Assembly: GCF_000739735.1 (NCBI RefSeq)
Contig: NZ_BBJF01000004.1
Span: 186,001 to 250,000, forward strand
Source: Paraburkholderia ginsengisoli NBRC 100965
GTDB lineage: Bacteria; Pseudomonadota; Gammaproteobacteria; Burkholderiales; Burkholderiaceae
Length of the DNA: 64,000 nucleotides
Reading direction: 5' to 3'
Each line of letters starts with the position of its first letter. Positions within the stretch are counted from its first letter, which is position 1. This document shows positions 60,530-64,000 of the stretch, piece by piece. Under the pieces are notes generated by a model that was not told the DNA's origin, did no database searches, and saw only the letters and a list, made by a program, of their open reading frames with translations. The position numbers and the translations under genes are program-made.

Positions 60530-60770
60530 ACCGCCTCCACTGGAATGACGTTCACTGAATGAGCGTCAGCATGTCCGGCGGATCGGCGCAGCGCTGCAAA
60601 GTAACCGGCAGCGGCCACTTCGTTTTGTGTCGCGGCGACTGGACGACAGTGGAAGCCGTTAGCGCCGGTTCCCTGATCGTGCACGCGATGTTTCTGCGTT
60701 ATGTGATCAACGATTGAGCCAATGGTCCTGGCGACGATGGCGAACGGATCGGGAAGGCTGCGTGTTCCGC

Positions 60771-60785
60771 TATACCACTGGTATA
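60771..60785. repeat. Palindrome TATACCACTGGTATA upstream of topB (single copy)
   Basis: 7-bp arms TATACCA/TGGTATA around a central C. The flanks GGGAAGGCTG (60751-60760) and CCGC match the three 87-bp repeats at 62705-62912. The surrounding 60530-60869 gap (340 bp) has no supported gene. It should carry the topB promoter. Confidence 0.8.
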
Positions 60786-60869
60786 AATTGGCGCAGGACG
60801 CGAAGGCGTGGTGACTGGCGCATGCCGGGCGGCGGAAACCTGTTCCAGCCGCCCGGGTCGGCCCGATGG

Positions 60870-61271
60870 TTATTCATCCGTTGCAGCCGGGGACTCTCCT
60901 GTTGCTGATTTCGGACGCATCGTGACGCTTGCAATGCGGTACGGCAGGATGCTCACGCCGCGGGCATTGATCCTGTATGTGGTGCGCGGCTTGTCGTCAT
61001 CGTCGGTCCAGTCATCCCGCTCTTCGCGACCGCTGACCTGCACCCGCATGCCCTTCTGGAACAGGGTGGCCCATTGTTCGGCATCGCGGTGCCACCATTC
61101 AACTGGTGCCCAGAAGCCGCCGCGATCCTCAAAGCCGTCCTTGCCCGGTACCGGGTTATCGAAATAAACGTTCAGGCGTAGCACCCTGCGCGGTTCTTCG
61201 TTGCCATTGGGAATTTCGCGGAACTCGGGGGGCGAGCCGATATTGCCGTCACCAAAGAAGTGTGTGCTCAT
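60870..61271 (-). CDS. ssb: Single-stranded DNA-binding protein of the ICE
   Basis: 133 residues with an OB-fold: 'STHFFGDGNIGSPPEFREIPNGNEEPRRVLRLNVYFDNPVPG', 'FWAPVEWWHRDAEQWATLFQKGMRVQVSGREERDDW' and 'TYRINARGVSILPYRI', ending in an acidic tail. It would coat the single strand during transfer or replication. ICEclc carries an ssb in a comparable operon. The start overlaps the DUF3158 stop by 4 nt. Confidence 0.93.
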   Translation of the reverse strand: MSTHFFGDGNIGSPPEFREIPNGNEEPRRVLRLNVYFDNPVPGKDGFEDRGGFWAPVEWWHRDAEQWATLFQKGMRVQVSGREERDDWTDDDDKPRTTYRINARGVSILPYRIASVTMRPKSATGESPAATDE

Positions 61272-61798
61272 GAAGATTCCTTCGTTGTGCTGGAGGGAGG
61301 GGAGACGGATCGGTCGATCCGTCGGTGGTACACCGCTTCGGCCCGCGCCACCTTGCCGGCGCAGTCCTGGGCCTGACGGGCGAGGGTGTGGGCGAGGCTC
61401 ACCTGCATGTTGAAGACGATGCGCTGCAGCTCGATGGCGAACAGATCATCGATCAGTGAGGCGGGCGTCTTCGGGTCGGCCATCAACGCCTCCCACAGCG
61501 CCACACCCATCGCCGAGCGATCGACGTTGCGCCAGCGCAGAAAGGTCGTCCCTGCGCCAGTGGTTTGCTGGGCCAGGTGTGCGGACAGCAGGCTGAAGGG
61601 ATAGCTGCGCACCTGCGCCAGAACATGCCGCTGCGCCAGGGCGATCAGATCGTCGCGTACCGCCACACACTGGCTGGCCCAGTCCTCCAGACTCCCCTTA
61701 CTCTTAAAGGGTTTTAAAAGGCCTTTTAGGTAGGCTGCGTGTTCCAGCCGCTGGAAGTCAGTCTGTTCCAGTGTTTTGAAGCGGGACGATGTCGTCAT
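61268..61798 (-). CDS. DUF3158 family ICE protein
   Basis: 176 residues. 'SRFKTLEQTDFQRLEHAAYLKGLLKPFKSKGSLEDWA' and 'GAGTTFLRWRNVDRSAMGVALWEALM' are the family signature. Soluble and helical, with a basic C-terminal third. It lies between TIGR03761 and ssb with 4-nt overlaps on both sides, so it is translationally coupled and probably acts with them in DNA maintenance. Biochemical role unknown. Confidence 0.9.
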   Translation of the reverse strand: MTTSSRFKTLEQTDFQRLEHAAYLKGLLKPFKSKGSLEDWASQCVAVRDDLIALAQRHVLAQVRSYPFSLLSAHLAQQTTGAGTTFLRWRNVDRSAMGVALWEALMADPKTPASLIDDLFAIELQRIVFNMQVSLAHTLARQAQDCAGKVARAEAVYHRRIDRSVSPPSSTTKESS

Positions 61799-62607
61799 GC
61801 CGAGGCGTCCCCGGTGTCGTCAGGCCCGGATGTCCCAACGACTGGCGCAGGATCTGTCGCTGCATTGGTGTCGGCATCGAGATCGGCGGTGGAAGGCGCA
61901 GTCCCCGGACGCGTCCGCCCGGCGCCGCCGCCCAGTGCGGAGCGGCGCGCGATGGGGGGCGCGAAGCGTGAGCGGCGTGTGCCTTCCAGTACGTCCTGCG
62001 GCAACGGCCCGAACTTTTCCAGCGCGGCGCGTGCGGCGGCATTGTTGGCGGCGAAATCATCGCGCTGCGTGCCCGAGTATTTGTACTGCTGGGCCAGCGC
62101 GAACAGACTGCGCAGCGCGTGCGCCCCTTCGTTGAGCCAGCGCTCCAGTGTGTTGCGATCGATCATCGCGGTGTGGTGGGCGAGGATCAGACGACGGGCC
62201 AGTTCGTCGAAGTCCGCGAGCAGATAGACGGCCATGAAGCCGAGCTGGGCATTGATGAACAGCGGCAGTTTGACCGGCTGCACGTTCAGGTTTTCGCCCA
62301 CACTGAGGGCCGCAGGGACGGCAGTCAGCGCCTGATCGACCTGCTCACGCAAGACCTGTAATCGTGTCCTGGTGTCGGTGAGCTTGTCCTCGACCCGTAG
62401 CATCCACCAGTCCGAGTAGGGGTCGTCCTGTTCGGCGCCGCGCTTCATCCTGTTCATGATCGAGACGAAGCCGTTCAGACCGATGATGCCCGGCCGTCCT
62501 TCGGCCGCGGCGCGGCCATGCCAGATGCGCGAGGCGTGATGGGTGTGCAACGTCAGCGCCATGGCGCTGCGCAGTGAGCCGAGATTCAATTCCAGTTCGT
62601 TGGCCAT
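61795..62607 (-). CDS. Integrating conjugative element protein, PFL_4669 family (TIGR03761)
   Basis: 270 residues from the ATG at 62607 (a TTG at 62673 is less likely). 'LGSLRSAMALTLHTHHASRIWHGRAAAEGRPGIIGLNGFVSIMNRMKRGAEQDDPYSDWWML' marks the family; a Pro/Ala/Asp-rich tail ends the protein. It heads the TIGR03761-DUF3158-ssb operon. The three-copy 87-bp repeat array lies directly upstream, in the position of its promoter. Confidence 0.92.
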   Translation of the reverse strand: MANELELNLGSLRSAMALTLHTHHASRIWHGRAAAEGRPGIIGLNGFVSIMNRMKRGAEQDDPYSDWWMLRVEDKLTDTRTRLQVLREQVDQALTAVPAALSVGENLNVQPVKLPLFINAQLGFMAVYLLADFDELARRLILAHHTAMIDRNTLERWLNEGAHALRSLFALAQQYKYSGTQRDDFAANNAAARAALEKFGPLPQDVLEGTRRSRFAPPIARRSALGGGAGRTRPGTAPSTADLDADTNAATDPAPVVGTSGPDDTGDASA

Positions 62608-62704
62608 GCTGACGACTCGCTTGGGGAGGGAGCCGTCAGCATCACCACGAGACGGAAGGACGTCAGTGAACAATACGACGCCGCATCCGACGTGTTCGTG
62701 CTGT

Positions 62705-62912
62705 GGAAGGCGGCGTGTCCCGCTATACCACTGGTATAAATCCAGACGACCGGCCAGAGCGAGGTGCCGATCGCGAGCCGATCGGCTGGCGGGAAGGCTG
62801 CCTGTACCGCTGTACCACTGGCATAAATTCAGATGGCCGGTGGGAGCGGTGTGCCGATTGCGAGTTGATCGGCTGACGGGAAGGCTGCCTGTACCGCTAT
62901 ACCACTGGTATA
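62705..62912. repeat. Array of three 87-bp direct repeats with palindromes
   Basis: GGAAGG begins each unit at 62705, 62792 and 62879, exactly 87 bp apart. Each unit carries a palindrome at the same offset: TATACCACTGGTATA at 62724-62738, TGTACCACTGGCATA at 62811-62825 and TATACCACTGGTATA at 62898-62912. The last unit is partial. The second copy has two changes that are symmetric (TATACCA to TGTACCA, TGGTATA to TGGCATA), so the dyad pairing is kept. It behaves like operators, iterons or a centromere-like site. Confidence 0.9.
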
Positions 62913-62958
62913 AAGCCGGCGAACGGGGGCGCCGGAACGGAAGGCCGTCCGAGGTATA

Positions 62959-64000
62959 TCAGGTGATGCGCAGCATCGCGCGCAGTCGTGCGATGTGTTC
63001 CTGCGCCTGCGCCGGATTGCCCGGCCGGCGGGGCGGTGTTTCTGGACGAGCCGGTGCCCTGGCAGGCGTGGCCTGTTGAATCGCCCATGCCTTGAACTCA
63101 CCGCGGATGGCTTTCTGGATCGTGCCAAATAAGTAACCGGCCGGATGGCGCACGATGCTGGCCTGACATCGCGTATCCCATTCGTCCAGGACGGCTTGCT
63201 GCAGGTTCGCTTCGACCTGTTGCAACGCGATGAGGGCGCCGGCCTGTTGCTCGTCCTTCAGCGCGTTGAATCGTTGCGGTAGACGAAGATGGGGTGGTGC
63301 CGACGCCTCGCGCACGCGCGGTACAGTACGTACTTCTGAATAAATACTCTTGGTACGTACTGTACGGTCCTGCTTCGGATTCGGAAGTGGCGCGACAGGT
63401 AAGGGTTCGCGCCCCGCTTCGGATTCGTGAACGGCAGCATCCTGTGGATAACTCACCGCAGTCGAGGCGGTCGCGTCCTCACCTGCGGATTCCCAACCTT
63501 GCCGGGCCAGGCGATCCATCACGATCTGCAGGCGGGTGGGCAAAATCCGGCCGCCGAGCATCGGGTCTTCACTGATCTCGCGCAGTACGTGCTGGCCGAT
63601 GCGCTGGATGGCCTTGCTAGCGTGCGTGAGCGCGTGGCTGACCAGACCAAGGTACTCGGGGTCGAGTTGCATCGCCTCGAACGGTGTCAGGGGCTCGTCG
63701 TGCAGCACATAGACATTGCCCTGCATTCGACCCGTCCTGGGATCGCGCCGGCGCTGCACGAGACTCAACCAGCGCGTGAGGCGAAGGAGTGTGAGGGCGC
63801 GCGCCACCGTCTCGAAGGAGGCTTTCGCCGCGCAGGGCATGGACGCGAGAAACGGACGCAACTGCTCGTAGGTTGGAAACGCGGTCAGGCCATCGGTGTT
63901 GAGTTGCATACGGATGACCTGCCAGGCGTTGCGTTCGAGCGGGGTAAGACGGGGGTCGAGGAACAGCGCGCGCGGCACACTTTCGTGGCGATTGCCACTG
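62959..64000 (-). CDS. STY4528-family ICE replication protein, cut by the window end
   Basis: 347 residues are visible; the frame stays open to the right edge, so the start lies outside. 'VPRALFLDPRLTPLERNAWQVIRMQLNTDGLTAFPTYEQLRPFLASMPC' leads a winged-helix replication-initiator-like domain; 'LTRWLSLVQRRRDPRTGRMQGNVYVLHDEPL' continues it. The C-terminal part has 'HPAGYLFGTIQKAIRGEFKAWA'. STY4528-type proteins precede TIGR03761 in SPI-7-like ICEs. A link to replication is from family naming. Confidence 0.9.
   Translation of the reverse strand, partial: SGNRHESVPRALFLDPRLTPLERNAWQVIRMQLNTDGLTAFPTYEQLRPFLASMPCAAKASFETVARALTLLRLTRWLSLVQRRRDPRTGRMQGNVYVLHDEPLTPFEAMQLDPEYLGLVSHALTHASKAIQRIGQHVLREISEDPMLGGRILPTRLQIVMDRLARQGWESAGEDATASTAVSYPQDAAVHESEAGREPLPVAPLPNPKQDRTVRTKSIYSEVRTVPRVREASAPPHLRLPQRFNALKDEQQAGALIALQQVEANLQQAVLDEWDTRCQASIVRHPAGYLFGTIQKAIRGEFKAWAIQQATPARAPARPETPPRRPGNPAQAQEHIARLRAMLRIT

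Noticed and set aside
62705..62912. CRISPR array at the 87-bp repeats
   Set aside because: The whole 87-bp unit is repeated, including what would be the spacers, and there are only three units; no cas genes are present.
1..64000. Insertion sequences, tRNA or rRNA genes
   Set aside because: No transposase-like protein with terminal repeats, no cloverleaf or rRNA signature was seen on either strand by eye.

Overview
The window is GC-rich and has the gene content of a Burkholderiaceae genome (Burkholderia, Paraburkholderia or Caballeronia type). The clues are a Burkholderia-type contact-dependent inhibition locus in the order toxin, immunity, lipoprotein and transporter genes, and a conjugation module whose proteins match the PFL_46xx/47xx (TIGR0374x to TIGR0376x) families of ICEclc/PAGI-2/SPI-7-like integrative and conjugative elements (ICEs). 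The genus assignment is an inference.

Layout. (1) 1-11.9 kb, plus strand: the 3' part of a cdiA/bcpA exoprotein gene with a PD-(D/E)xK-like toxin tip, its overlapping immunity gene, two further small genes that look like orphan immunity genes, cdiB, a large lipoprotein gene, then decayed DNA (a duplicated cdiB 3' end and a multiply frameshifted zinc-ribbon gene). (2) 11.9-31.2 kb, minus strand except for cargo: the MobH relaxase, the mating-pair apparatus (TraG_N protein, PFL_4711, 4710, 4709, a thioredoxin-fold protein, VirB4-type ATPase, lipoprotein, and VirB10-, VirB9-, VirB8-, VirB3- and pilin-like proteins, PFL_4701, RAQPRD), with a Phd/PIN toxin-antitoxin pair, an H-NS paralogue and a frameshifted radC inserted. 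(3) 31.2-37.9 kb: a lower-GC island holding two large P-loop proteins with defence-like architecture, a zinc-hook ABC ATPase of the RloC/PrrC (AAA_13) type and a PD-(D/E)xK-NTPase fusion. (4) 38.0-44.2 kb, minus: TIGR03747, the TraD coupling ATPase, PFL_4695, lytic transglycosylase, TIGR03759, a coiled-coil protein and PilL2. (5) 44.4-46.9 kb, plus: cargo, with a second H-NS paralogue, small unknowns and a bestrophin-like membrane protein. (6) 47.1-64.0 kb, minus: the ICE DNA-processing and maintenance block: SNF2-type helicase, two paralogous small proteins, a DUF6094 methyltransferase, DUF3275, DUF3577/STY4534, a C5-cytosine methyltransferase, topoisomerase III, SSB, DUF3158, TIGR03761 and STY4528 (cut by the window end). 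A HEPN-like gene is inserted at 54.8 kb.

How it works together. Blocks 2 and 4 build the pilus, channel and coupling ATPase. The relaxase, helicase, topoisomerase, SSB and STY45xx proteins would process and replicate the excised element. The methyltransferases, H-NS paralogues and defence-like genes would protect and silence it. No integrase, att site, tRNA, rRNA, IS element or CRISPR array was recognised.

The two least-explained signals are non-coding. One is a family of related paired hairpins in the 5' leaders of about ten separate minus-strand ICE genes (22.4 kb and 49.4-58.1 kb). The other is an array of three 87-bp repeats, each with a 7+1+7 palindrome, upstream of the TIGR03761 operon, with a fourth copy upstream of topB. 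Several ICE genes carry single-base lesions (radC, the MGWTF-type gene), which suggests an element that is partly decaying or a draft assembly.
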